Of a DNA stretch of 51,281 nt, positions 17,391-25,941 are shown one piece after another. Source of the stretch: JBHELT01 sp046262935 (GTDB lineage: Bacteria > Actinomycetota > CADDZG01 > JAHWKV01). Location of the stretch: the NCBI GenBank assembly GCA_046262935.1, contig JBHELT010000094.1:1-51281 (forward strand), read 5' to 3'. The notes beneath the pieces were generated by a model that worked only from the letters and a program-made list of their open reading frames with translations, searched no databases and was not told the origin of the DNA. The first letter of the stretch is position 1. Every line of letters starts with the position of its first letter. The position numbers were made by a program, and so were the translations under genes.

Positions 17391-18308
17391 ATGAGAAGAA
17401 CACACGTTATCTCGACGGTCGCCGCGCTCGCCATGGCGATCGGCCTGGTCGCTCATGCCGAAGGGGCCGGTCACCTTCCACCACAAGGTCCCGCCCATAT
17501 CGGATTCGCTTCTGACTTCCCCGCGCTGATCGATCATGAATGGCCTTTCAGGATCGGGGGTTGGGGTGGATCGTCTGCCGGTACTGCTATATCCCACGTC
17601 CCGGTGATATTCGTACACGGCAACAATGTCGATGCAGCCGATTGGTATCCGGTGCGCGATGGCTTCAAGGCGGCTGGCTGGACCGACCAAGAGTTGTACG
17701 CCCTTTCCTACAACGGCCTCGGGGCGAACAACGGAACTGCCTTGTTCACATCGAACCCGCAACGCGACCAAGAGCACACCGACATGGGTTGGGATGGAAG
17801 CGCCAGAGTGACCGAAGACGACGCGAACGTGCCAGACCTCTACGACTTCATCATGGCAGTCAGGACTTATACAGGTTCGGCGAAGTTCTCGATCGCCGCT
17901 CACTCTTTGGGTGTGACTCTCGCACGCAAGACCCTGAAGGTTCATCCCGAACTTAGGTCGGACCTGGCCGCATTCGTGGGCATAGCAGGCGCGAACCATG
18001 GAACCTCGTTCTGTCCGCCAGGGTCCGAGACAACGGTTGAGTCCTGCAACGAGATCGCCGCAGGAACCGCATGGCTCGATGAACTGAATGGCCCCGATGG
18101 GTCAGACGAGACATATGGCCCGACGAGATGGATGACTGTGTTCGACGGAACCGGCGTAGGAGATCCGGCGTTCGCTGGACCGATCTACGCCGAGAGCCCT
18201 GTGCTAAAAGGCGCCGACAACCGACGGTTCCCATTCACCTATCACAACGATTTGCGACTTGACCCCGCGATCGTCGCTGTTTATCGGGCCTTCCTCGAAG
18301 GAGCTTGA
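17391..18308 (+). CDS. Secreted PhaZ7/lipase-like alpha/beta hydrolase
   Basis: 305 residues from ATG 17391 (ATG 17382 is an alternative; neither has a convincing ribosome binding site). Signal peptide RRTHVISTVAALAMAIGLVAHA. The mature domain has FVHGNNVDAADW (oxyanion region, 74-85), a TYTGSAKFSIAAHSLGV segment with nucleophile Ser172, and a GANHGTS loop. The AVRxYTGS...AHSLGV stretch resembles the extracellular polyhydroxybutyrate depolymerase PhaZ7 from memory of that family. The product encoded at 29269 is a clear paralogue, sharing FVHGN, GAxYTDQE-type, YTGSxK, AHSLGVT, GANHGTS and GADNR. It probably shares a transcript with the hydrolase at 16055. Its last 28 bp overlap the convergent livF gene. 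Confidence 0.82.
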   Translation: MRRTHVISTVAALAMAIGLVAHAEGAGHLPPQGPAHIGFASDFPALIDHEWPFRIGGWGGSSAGTAISHVPVIFVHGNNVDAADWYPVRDGFKAAGWTDQELYALSYNGLGANNGTALFTSNPQRDQEHTDMGWDGSARVTEDDANVPDLYDFIMAVRTYTGSAKFSIAAHSLGVTLARKTLKVHPELRSDLAAFVGIAGANHGTSFCPPGSETTVESCNEIAAGTAWLDELNGPDGSDETYGPTRWMTVFDGTGVGDPAFAGPIYAESPVLKGADNRRFPFTYHNDLRLDPAIVAVYRAFLEGA

Positions 18309-19087
18309 ACCTTCGAGGCCGGCTTCCGAGAGTCGGCCGCCTTGTTGATACTCGATCTCAGCAGCTTCCCAACGCCAAGGTGATCGGCGACGCGGTCTTG
18401 GTCTAGTTCCGCGATCTCACCTTGATAAACGATCTGTCCGCTCTGAAGGATGAATGCTCGATCCGCGACTTTCAGACTGATCGACACATTCTGCTCGACC
18501 ATCAAGATGGTGACACCGGATTCATTGACCTTCTTGAGAACTTCGAATACCTCGGTGACCATGATGGGCGACAGACCAGCCGATGCCTCGTCGACGAGGA
18601 TCAACTTCGGCTCGGCCATCAGCGCTCTTGCCACCGCTAGGGCAGCCTGCTGTCCGCCGGACATCGAACCTGCAAGTTGGTTCCTGCGTTCCTCTAGGAC
18701 CTTGAACCGTTGATACACAGAGTCGAGCACCGCGCTGTAGCGCGACTTGTCACGCCGGCGCAATGCGTACGCGCCTAGCCTGAGATTCTGCTCAACAGTC
18801 AGCTCCGGGAACACTTGCCTGCCCTGGGGGACATGCGCCATGCCAGCGGCTACTCGGTCTTCAGCCTGCATATCGGTAATGTCGTGCCCCGCGAGCGTTA
18901 TGCGACCCTGCCAAACCGGCACTATTCCCGCGATGGCTTTCATGGTCACGCTCTTGCCGGCCCCGTTCAATCCGAGGATCGCCGCTATTTCACCTTGTCG
19001 AACACTGAATCCCAGATCGTGAAGAACGGTGTTGCTGCCGAAACCGGTGGTCACACCTTCAACTTCGAGCAGGTCGGAGCTGCTCAT
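18281..19087 (-). CDS. livF: Branched-chain amino-acid-type ABC transporter ATPase LivF
   Basis: 268 residues. Walker A GLNGAGKS (39-46), Q-loop VPQGRQVF, signature MSGGQQ (142-147) and Walker B LILVDEAS (162-169) match LivF. The PQGRQVFPELTVEQNLR stretch is diagnostic of LivF rather than LivG. It is the last gene of the seven-gene operon; its ATG overlaps the LivM-LivG stop by 4 bp. The extra basic C-terminal tail (KAADSRKPASKVQAPSRKAR) is encoded where the gene overlaps the convergent hydrolase gene. Since the other Liv system at 8190-10961 has no LivF of its own, this ATPase may pair with both LivG domains (inference). Confidence 0.93.
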   Translation of the reverse strand: MSSSDLLEVEGVTTGFGSNTVLHDLGFSVRQGEIAAILGLNGAGKSVTMKAIAGIVPVWQGRITLAGHDITDMQAEDRVAAGMAHVPQGRQVFPELTVEQNLRLGAYALRRRDKSRYSAVLDSVYQRFKVLEERRNQLAGSMSGGQQAALAVARALMAEPKLILVDEASAGLSPIMVTEVFEVLKKVNESGVTILMVEQNVSISLKVADRAFILQSGQIVYQGEIAELDQDRVADHLGVGKLLRSSINKAADSRKPASKVQAPSRKAR

Positions 19088-20928
19088 GCTGGCACCTGCT
19101 CGGCGGGTTCTTCGCCGAAGTAAGCGGCGATCACCTCGGGATGCGATGCGATCTCTTCACGGGTGCCCTGGGCAAGTATCTGTCCGAAGTTGAGGACATA
19201 GATGTAGTCGCAGAGTTCGAGCACCATCGGGATGTTGTGCTCGATGAGTAGAACTGTTCTGCCGAGTTCATCGCGCAGGTCCTTGAGTCGTGCGGTGAGG
19301 TTCTCGACCGCGGCTGGAGAGAATCCCGCCGACGGCTCGTCGAGAAGCAATAACTCCGGTGCAGTAACCAGAGCGCACCCAAGTTCCACGAGTCGCTGTT
19401 GACCGTGCGAGAGATTCTTGACCGGAGTTTCTGCATAGCGACCGAACCCAAGGGCATCGATGGCCTGCCCAGCGCGCTCCCTCAAGGTCTGTTCGACCCG
19501 CGCTACCGAGGGCGGATAGATAAGGGCCTGAGTAACCGAATAGGTTGCAAGTTGATGCTGAGCTAAGAGGAAGTTCTCGAAGACCGATAGGTTCTTCGCA
19601 AGACCGATCAGTTGGAATGTGCGCCCGATACCCACTTCAGCCCTCTCGTGGGGGCCGAGGTCGCTCAGAGAGACCCCACCGAAGGCGACGTGGCCGGTCT
19701 GGGGTACCCGGAGGCCAGATATGACATTGAACAGTGTTGACTTTCCGGCACCGTTTGGCCCGATCAATCCAACGATCTGTCCTTTCTTCACCTCGATCGA
19801 TGCGTCATCGACCGCCGCGAGGCCACCGAACCGCACGGTGACGTTTTTCACCTCAAGCAACGGCCCGCTCTCGAGATGCGGCCGCTCGGGCATCCCGGCG
19901 GGGCGGGGCAGGTCGGGCAGTTTCGGGAGCACCAGTTCGTCGGTCTGCTTAGCCTTGGCGACCTTCTTCTCACGCGCTTCATGCAACATCTCTGCGAACC
20001 CACCCGGATGGGCTGCCACGGTATAGATCAACAGCACCGCACCAACGATCAGATCCCAGCCTGTGAGGAACTTCAATATCGCCGGAGAAAGAGCGAAGAA
20101 CACCGCCGCCGTCGCTACTCCTCGGCGATTCCCCGATCCCCCGATCACCACGATGATCACCAACAGCATCGACCAAAGAGGAGTTGTGATGTAACCGTAA
20201 GTCTCGGAGTTCACATAACCTGCCCCATGACTATTGAGGGCCCCGGCCACCCCTGCGAATGCACCAGAGATGACGAAGGCAGTCAACTTGTACCGCGTGA
20301 TGTTCACACCGAAAGATTGCGCCACCGATTCGTCCTCACGGATGCCATGCATCGCACGGCCGAGTTTGGTGCGAACCAAATTGTGATCCAGCATCCAGAG
20401 CACTATCAGCACGACGCCCGCAAAAGCAAGATAGTCACCCTTGTTATCTAAAGACGTGTGACCAAATAGCCTGCGCGTCATCTCGATGCCGGCGGAGCCG
20501 CGCGTGAGAGGCCGCCATTTGAAGAACGACTCTTCGACCATGAGAGCGAAGCCGATAGTCACTATGGCTAGATAGAGGCCCTTCAATCTAAGGGCCGGCA
20601 CGCCGATCACGAAGGCAACCCCGCCACCAACCACAGCTGCCACGATGATGCCAACGGGAAGAGGCAGGGCGAGTCCTCGGGTCGTAACTATTCCGCTGGC
20701 GAAAGCCCCGATACCAAGCAGTGCTCCTTGGCCGAGCGATATCTGGCCCGCATAACCCATGAGTACATTGAGTGAAAGCGCCCCCGCTACGTACGCGATG
20801 GCAGTTATCAAAAACCCCATCCGATACGCATTGAAAACGCCAGGCATCGCTCTTGTGAGCAAGGGCGGGATCGTGGCGAACGCTATGAATGCCAACACGA
20901 AGTTGAGCGTCCTCGGCGACGGCCTCAA
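19084..20928 (-). CDS. Branched-chain amino-acid-type ABC transporter, LivM-LivG permease-ATPase fusion
   Basis: 614 residues. The LivM-like permease is residues 1 to about 310 (LSLNVLMGYAGQISLGQGAL at 51-70, KLGRAMHGIREDE at 188-200). A charged linker spans 315-350, and the LivG ATPase runs from about 356 to the end. The ATPase has Walker A GPNGAGKST (390-398), signature LSHGQQRLVELG and Walker B LLLLDEPSAG. All motifs look functional. The gene overlaps both neighbours by 4 bp (livH upstream, livF downstream). Fusion of the second permease to its ATPase fixes the stoichiometry of that half of the transporter. The fusion resembles the C-terminal two thirds of the 923-residue fusion at 8190, suggesting a common ancestor with LivH joined or split later. 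Confidence 0.93.
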   Translation of the reverse strand: MRPSPRTLNFVLAFIAFATIPPLLTRAMPGVFNAYRMGFLITAIAYVAGALSLNVLMGYAGQISLGQGALLGIGAFASGIVTTRGLALPLPVGIIVAAVVGGGVAFVIGVPALRLKGLYLAIVTIGFALMVEESFFKWRPLTRGSAGIEMTRRLFGHTSLDNKGDYLAFAGVVLIVLWMLDHNLVRTKLGRAMHGIREDESVAQSFGVNITRYKLTAFVISGAFAGVAGALNSHGAGYVNSETYGYITTPLWSMLLVIIVVIGGSGNRRGVATAAVFFALSPAILKFLTGWDLIVGAVLLIYTVAAHPGGFAEMLHEAREKKVAKAKQTDELVLPKLPDLPRPAGMPERPHLESGPLLEVKNVTVRFGGLAAVDDASIEVKKGQIVGLIGPNGAGKSTLFNVISGLRVPQTGHVAFGGVSLSDLGPHERAEVGIGRTFQLIGLAKNLSVFENFLLAQHQLATYSVTQALIYPPSVARVEQTLRERAGQAIDALGFGRYAETPVKNLSHGQQRLVELGCALVTAPELLLLDEPSAGFSPAAVENLTARLKDLRDELGRTVLLIEHNIPMVLELCDYIYVLNFGQILAQGTREEIASHPEVIAAYFGEEPAEQVPA

Positions 20929-21794
20929 TCGGAACCTCCTAGGAGCCCCTGTGGCCTGAAAACCAAGACTGCGATCACGATCATGAAAAGCGCAAGAAGT
21001 TCTGGATGAGGGAAGGACGAGCCCGAGAAGATCTCGCCAACGATGGCCTGGGTGAGTCCCACAGCGATGCCCCCGATGAACGCCCCCGGCAAACTCCTAA
21101 GTCCCCCGATCAAGGCAGCCGCGAGGCCGTAGATGAAAAGAAGCGTCATGAACCCTGGGACGAAGGAGCCGATATTGGGTTCGATCAGCAGCGCTGCGAT
21201 GACTGCGATCATCGAAGCCGAGACCCAGGTGAAGGAACCAACGCGCCGGAGGGGTACGCCAACCAACCGCACCGCAGTTGGGTCCTGAGCCGCGGCGAGC
21301 ACCCCGAGGCCAAAGTCCGTCCGTCGCAAGAAGGCTGTGAGCGCGAATCCGAGAGCAAGCGCGACCAAGAGCGAGAGCAGATAAGTAGGGCTTACGTAGA
21401 ATCCGAAGAGGCGGGGGCCAAGGCCGCGGACGGGGACCGGAAGGATGCGCGGGCTCACACCAAACACCTTGAGTTCAACCGAGAGCAGCAGGAACAGAAG
21501 TCCAATGGTCGCAACGGCCACCGACAGCCGGCTCGCATCTGCCATCCGTCTGACGACCAACGCGTCGAACGTATATCCGATCGCTCCCACGACGACCAGT
21601 GCGACAGCCGCAGCTGCGATCCACGGCAAGTGAAGCTCTTTCACGGCAAACGACGCAACGAATAAACCGAAGGTCCCCAGTTCTCCTTGAGCGAAATTGA
21701 GAACCCTAGAACCGCGATAGATAAGCACAAGCCCGACGGCCAGTAAGCCGTAGATGCCGCCGTTGGCGATACCCGAGACGATCGTGCGACCCAA
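20925..21794 (-). CDS. livH: Branched-chain amino-acid-type ABC transporter permease LivH
   Basis: 289 residues, almost entirely hydrophobic, with the LivH pattern GGIYGLLAVGLVLIYRGSRVLNFAQGE at the N-terminus (about 11-38). A later GLAAALIGGLRSLPGAFIGGIAVGL is the EAA-like coupling region that contacts the ATPase. It starts about 10 bp after the stop of the substrate-binding protein gene and its end overlaps the LivM-LivG gene by 4 bp. It forms the first half of the channel of the importer with LivM-LivG and LivF. Confidence 0.92.
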   Translation of the reverse strand: MGRTIVSGIANGGIYGLLAVGLVLIYRGSRVLNFAQGELGTFGLFVASFAVKELHLPWIAAAAVALVVVGAIGYTFDALVVRRMADASRLSVAVATIGLLFLLLSVELKVFGVSPRILPVPVRGLGPRLFGFYVSPTYLLSLLVALALGFALTAFLRRTDFGLGVLAAAQDPTAVRLVGVPLRRVGSFTWVSASMIAVIAALLIEPNIGSFVPGFMTLLFIYGLAAALIGGLRSLPGAFIGGIAVGLTQAIVGEIFSGSSFPHPELLALFMIVIAVLVFRPQGLLGGSD

Positions 21795-21804
21795 AGAGGT
21801 TTAC

Positions 21805-23280
21805 CTAGAAGTGTTCTTGACAGGAAAGGGTTTCGCGCCACCCCAATTTGTTAGCAGGACTCACAAATGACTCGAAGGCATTCCCCGTGATCCCGGCAAC
21901 GTGCCCGTTCTTCGAGAAATCGATCGGGCACCCTGGCGTTATCGCCTTATGTTTACCGGTCAACATCAGTCCAGCGATCTTGTTGCGTGTGCAGTCTTTC
22001 CCGCAATCAAGGAATAGCTGATTGAGTTGTTTCATCCCCAACCAGACCTGCCAAAGGATGTCATTGGGGTCATGGCCCTGGGTGCCATACTTGGCTTGCG
22101 CGGCTTCGAACACCGCCATCTCTTCGGCGTACATGCCAGAGTGCGGGCCTGAAGCGTAGGCGGGCCATGCCGCGATCCCTTCGAACGGTTTGTCCAACGG
22201 ATCTACCGGAAGCGTATCGGTTGTGGTGTTGAACGGGAAAAGGAGCCAAACCGGATGGAAGGTCTGATTTCGTGCTTGCTCGATGATGTTGATCGCGGCC
22301 AAGGCATTCTCCCAGACGAAAACCGTCGCAGCCTTGGCATCCTGCATGTCCTTGATCTCTTTGGTGTAAGTCCCCTGATTCTTGATCACCGAGTCATCGG
22401 CCTTTATGTTCACTTTGCCAGCCACGACTCTCTTGAAGGCAAGCCATCCCGGGTCCCAATCGCCGCTGCCACGATGGATGATCCCGATGTCCTCGCCCCT
22501 GTGATGCGAGACCATCCACTCCCCCGCCAACTCGCCAAGTTTCTCTTCGGTTACGAGATAGCTGTAAGAGAACTTCTTGGTCAAGTCTTCTGTCGCAACA
22601 TGGTGGATGTACAACATGCGGTTGTCTTCGGCCCATTTGCGGACGGCTGGTATCTGTTCGAAGCCGATGCCACCCAGCATGAAGAAAGGATTCAATGCTT
22701 GACAGGCTGGCGCCGCGGTCTTAACCGCCACGTCGGGGCTGTATGCGTCGTCCTCCCAATGCATGTCGATGTTACGGTTGTAAACGCCACCGTGATCGGC
22801 AAGCCACTTCCAATAGACGTTGAAGTCGTCAGCATCTGTATTGAAGGCTTTTCCCAGCGAGAGCGCCGCATGTGCGCACAGTGTGATAGTCGTCGAGTTG
22901 ATCCCGATATGATCTTCAGCGGCCGCGAAAAGATCCGCTACAGGAACACCTCCCGGATCCAACGTCACATTCACGCCGCCCCTCGTCGCGATCGGTTTGG
23001 GCTTCTGGCCTGCCGCCCTTTGAGTTGGGCCAAAAGTTGGAGCCGCACCCGTTACTGCCGGTGCCGCGGTCTGTTGAGCCGATGCCGAAGGATCGGGAAT
23101 CGGTGTGCCCCGCTGTTGAGCGGCTGAAAGTGATTGGGTTGCAGTCGGGGGCGGTAGTTTCACGACCAACGAGCTAACGGTCAAAAGTAAGACGGCGGCC
23201 CCAGCGATCGTTGAACGATATTCCCTGGGCACCGGGTCGCGCCTGAACAAGTCGATCGTCCATCGCATCAGTTCATTCAT
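21805..23280 (-). CDS. Type-1 substrate-binding protein of the second Liv-type transporter, membrane-tethered
   Basis: 491 residues from ATG 23280, chosen because GGAGGG lies 4-5 bp upstream and the start overlaps the stop of the hydrolase gene (ATGAATGA); a further upstream Met would lie inside that gene. The N-terminus is cytoplasmic and charged (residues 1-24), then one helix (IAGAAVLLLTVSSLVVKL), then a Pro/Gln/Ala-rich linker to about residue 95, then the binding domain. No lipobox Cys. The domain has the two-lobed ABC substrate-binding organisation (GINSTTITLCAHAALSLGKAFNT at the start of lobe 1). It differs greatly in sequence from the other binding protein (10965-12389), so the two importers probably take different ligands. 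Confidence 0.87.
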   Translation of the reverse strand: MNELMRWTIDLFRRDPVPREYRSTIAGAAVLLLTVSSLVVKLPPPTATQSLSAAQQRGTPIPDPSASAQQTAAPAVTGAAPTFGPTQRAAGQKPKPIATRGGVNVTLDPGGVPVADLFAAAEDHIGINSTTITLCAHAALSLGKAFNTDADDFNVYWKWLADHGGVYNRNIDMHWEDDAYSPDVAVKTAAPACQALNPFFMLGGIGFEQIPAVRKWAEDNRMLYIHHVATEDLTKKFSYSYLVTEEKLGELAGEWMVSHHRGEDIGIIHRGSGDWDPGWLAFKRVVAGKVNIKADDSVIKNQGTYTKEIKDMQDAKAATVFVWENALAAINIIEQARNQTFHPVWLLFPFNTTTDTLPVDPLDKPFEGIAAWPAYASGPHSGMYAEEMAVFEAAQAKYGTQGHDPNDILWQVWLGMKQLNQLFLDCGKDCTRNKIAGLMLTGKHKAITPGCPIDFSKNGHVAGITGNAFESFVSPANKLGWRETLSCQEHF

Positions 23281-25033
23281 CGCGCCCTCCAGTATCACTA
23301 TGGCCCAAATCGCGAACAAAAGTGGGAAGGGTGACCCTGGATGGCCGGTCAGAGGCGTGAAAGATCGTCTGGTTCGCTTGTTTCGTGACCGTCGCCTCAA
23401 CGCTCAACTCACCCGTATTCGGATTGCGGTCGTATCGAGGAAAGTCGCTCGATGTAACGATCACAGCGATCCGGTGACCAGTTTTGAAAACGACCGCACT
23501 CGCCCATAGATCGACGGCGAACTCCTGGGCTTCTCCTGGCGTGAGAAGTTGACGGTCCCCGCCGTTTCGGTAACTGGCTCGCAAGATCCCGTCGGCAACG
23601 TTGAACATGCGGCCATCGGGGTGAACATCGCACAACTTCACGACCCAATCTGTATCGATGACATCGGTGGCGGCGAACAGATGCGCTTTGATGTCGCCAA
23701 CGACTTCGATATCTTCAATCAAGACATCCGAGATATAAGTCAGAACGTCGGAGCGTGAAAGAAGCGTCGTTTGATCAACCGGGCCGCGGATGAATGATCC
23801 GGGCATCAATATATTTCCACCCTTGGTTGGACAAGGGTCCTCGGGGTCGTAGATGAAAGTGTCTGCACCGCCTTCGACAGATACAACGTCGCGGCTCAAA
23901 CCGCCCTCGGGTTGGAAGTACCAGTCGACATCCGTATAGCCGGCGGGTGGCCAGGAGTCCGCGCCGCGCCATCGGTTCTCTCCCATGACGAAGATCTTCA
24001 CCGAAGGCTCGTCGTCGATCCCAGTGACGATCCCTTTCAACCTCTGATCGAACCACCGCAGATTGAGCGCCGTCAGGTCGCCGGTAAGGTCTAAGGACAA
24101 ACCGCTAGCCCTGAGACCGAAGTCCAACTCGCCAACGTAGTTGAGGAAGGCCGCGTGCCCCCAAGGACCAACGATCAAGCGCGTCTTGTCACGGGCCGTT
24201 TCAGTCGCAGCCTGCGATCGCATGAAGGCGAATGTCTCCAGATCGTCTTCGAGGAGTGGGTCGTACCAGCCGGCCAGGATCAAGGCAGGCACCATGACAT
24301 CGGCTTGACGGTGTTTCGACAAGATTTCGTCGGTGAACTTGTCGGGAACCGGATGTTTCATCAGTTCGAAGAAGAACGGAAGGAAGTCGGGGTCCCCCGG
24401 TTGCGCCGCCGGAAGTGATGTTTGAGGCATGTGCCTTACGTTGGAGTCGAATGCGTCAACTTCATCGACCATAGCCAAGAACGAGGGCCAAAGGTCGGGG
24501 CTTCCACCCTTCTTTCGCAAGATCTCCGACAACCCGATCCCGCCAAGCGCCCAACTCTGGATGAGGCCAACGCTGAAGGCCCCGTTGCGCCAAACATGCG
24601 GGTAGAGATCACGCGGTGCGGTGGCGGTTGAGATCGCCTTCAATGAAGGCGGGGCGGTCGACGCGGCATTCCAACTGGCGCCTCCCATATAAGAGATGCC
24701 ATACATACCAACATCACCGGTGGAGTATGGAAGGGTTGCCGCCCACTCGACGGTATCGAAACCGTCGTCGAATTCGTTGCGGTACAGATAGAACTCTTCG
24801 CCATCAGAGGCCCAGCGGCCGCGAACATCCTGGATGACCACAACGTAACCCTCGGCAGCCGCGCGCATCGGGTCGAGCAGAGGGGCGACGAACGGCCAGA
24901 ACTCCTTGTTGTAAGGGGTTCGTTGCACGAGGACCGGGTAACGGCCCTCTTCGGATGGCCTGTATACGTTTGCCCGCAGCACAGTGCCATCGCGCATCTT
25001 GGCATCGACGTTGCGTTCGACTATGACGTTCAT
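23273..25033 (-). CDS. CocE/NonD-type hydrolase (peptidase S15 family esterase)
   Basis: 586 residues, no signal peptide, so cytoplasmic. Catalytic triad of the CocE family: nucleophile elbow GISYMGG (Ser114), Asp258 in AGWYDPLLED and His293 in GPWGHAAF. Tyr41 in RTPYNK supplies the usual oxyanion Tyr, and RGRW follows at 71-74. After about residue 350 comes a jelly-roll (PepX_C) domain. Family members hydrolyse acyl or aryl esters, amides or X-Pro peptides; CocE itself cleaves cocaine. In this operon it sits between an SDR gene (4-bp overlap) and the importer's binding-protein gene (8-bp overlap). The context suggests it cleaves an imported ester or oligoester. Confidence 0.9.
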   Translation of the reverse strand: MNVIVERNVDAKMRDGTVLRANVYRPSEEGRYPVLVQRTPYNKEFWPFVAPLLDPMRAAAEGYVVVIQDVRGRWASDGEEFYLYRNEFDDGFDTVEWAATLPYSTGDVGMYGISYMGGASWNAASTAPPSLKAISTATAPRDLYPHVWRNGAFSVGLIQSWALGGIGLSEILRKKGGSPDLWPSFLAMVDEVDAFDSNVRHMPQTSLPAAQPGDPDFLPFFFELMKHPVPDKFTDEILSKHRQADVMVPALILAGWYDPLLEDDLETFAFMRSQAATETARDKTRLIVGPWGHAAFLNYVGELDFGLRASGLSLDLTGDLTALNLRWFDQRLKGIVTGIDDEPSVKIFVMGENRWRGADSWPPAGYTDVDWYFQPEGGLSRDVVSVEGGADTFIYDPEDPCPTKGGNILMPGSFIRGPVDQTTLLSRSDVLTYISDVLIEDIEVVGDIKAHLFAATDVIDTDWVVKLCDVHPDGRMFNVADGILRASYRNGGDRQLLTPGEAQEFAVDLWASAVVFKTGHRIAVIVTSSDFPRYDRNPNTGELSVEATVTKQANQTIFHASDRPSRVTLPTFVRDLGHSDTGGRDE

Positions 25034-25941
25034 CGGTAGGCCTCCACGAAAGCACCGACCGTCGCGGGCAAGTCATATTCCTGCTTCCAAGACCAGTCGG
25101 CGGCAGCAGACGAGTCGTCGAGGGACCTTGGCCACGAGTCAACTATCCGCTGGGCCTCTTCGTTCGGTGAGAAATCGATACGGGCGCCAGGAACCTGGCG
25201 GATAACTTCTTCGCGGATGTCACTCGCCGATGGCGAGGTCCCCGCGACAAGGTAGCACCTGCGCGAAAGTTCCACCTGATCAGTCGCGCTGAGTTGGATC
25301 AGGGCTTGCACCGCATCGGCTATGTAGATGATCGGGATAGCGGTTTCAGCAGCAACCGGTACGACGATAGGCTCACCTTGGGCAGGCAGGTCGATCATCA
25401 AAGAAGAGTATGCGGAGAGACCCGTCGCGCTTCGACCTGGTCCGATGACAGAAGGTAAACGCACCGCCCTGAAGTCGAAACCGTAGCGCGACGCATAGTA
25501 CTCGCCAAGTCTCTCACCGAAAACCTTGGTCACCCCATATATGGAAGATGGGAACTGCGGCGCATCATCGCTCACAACGTCACCCGCCGCTCGTCCGTAA
25601 GTTGCGATCGTAGACGTGAAAACCATCTGCCTCACCCCGAACAGCCGGCAGGCTTCTAGGAGATGGAAAGTGCCATTGGCATTGCCCATAACGCTTGAGA
25701 GCACATCGGCCTCAGCGACCGCAGACAGAAGTGCTCCCGCGTGGAATACAACTTCAGGGCGCACCTTCGACATCGCATCGATCACGTGGGGCAAAGAGGC
25801 TAGATCGATGGTCATCGTCTCTACGTCGGGAAAGCCTCGGTTCACTTTGTCCAGAGCGACCACTTCGTCGCCGCGGGCCGTTAATACTTCAACGAGTTTG
25901 CGGCCGACGAAACCCGATGCTCCGGTAACAAGCACCCTCAT
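25030..25941 (-). CDS. NAD(P)-dependent extended SDR (epimerase/dehydratase family)
   Basis: 303 residues. Rossmann nucleotide motif TGASGFVG (6-13), acidic Asp31 after beta-2 (suggesting NAD+ preference), catalytic Thr/Ser near 110-111 (FTSTIATYG) and the active-site YGVTK (Tyr135, Lys139) define an extended short-chain dehydrogenase/reductase. Members act on nucleotide sugars, but also on 3-hydroxy acids, sterols and other alcohols; threonine-dehydrogenase-like and lipid enzymes share this layout. The gene overlaps both neighbours by 4 bp (KAS III-like upstream, CocE downstream). Oxidation of a hydroxy group on the imported substrate is the role I would infer; a sugar-nucleotide role is less supported here. 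Confidence 0.85.
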   Translation of the reverse strand: MRVLVTGASGFVGRKLVEVLTARGDEVVALDKVNRGFPDVETMTIDLASLPHVIDAMSKVRPEVVFHAGALLSAVAEADVLSSVMGNANGTFHLLEACRLFGVRQMVFTSTIATYGRAAGDVVSDDAPQFPSSIYGVTKVFGERLGEYYASRYGFDFRAVRLPSVIGPGRSATGLSAYSSLMIDLPAQGEPIVVPVAAETAIPIIYIADAVQALIQLSATDQVELSRRCYLVAGTSPSASDIREEVIRQVPGARIDFSPNEEAQRIVDSWPRSLDDSSAAADWSWKQEYDLPATVGAFVEAYR

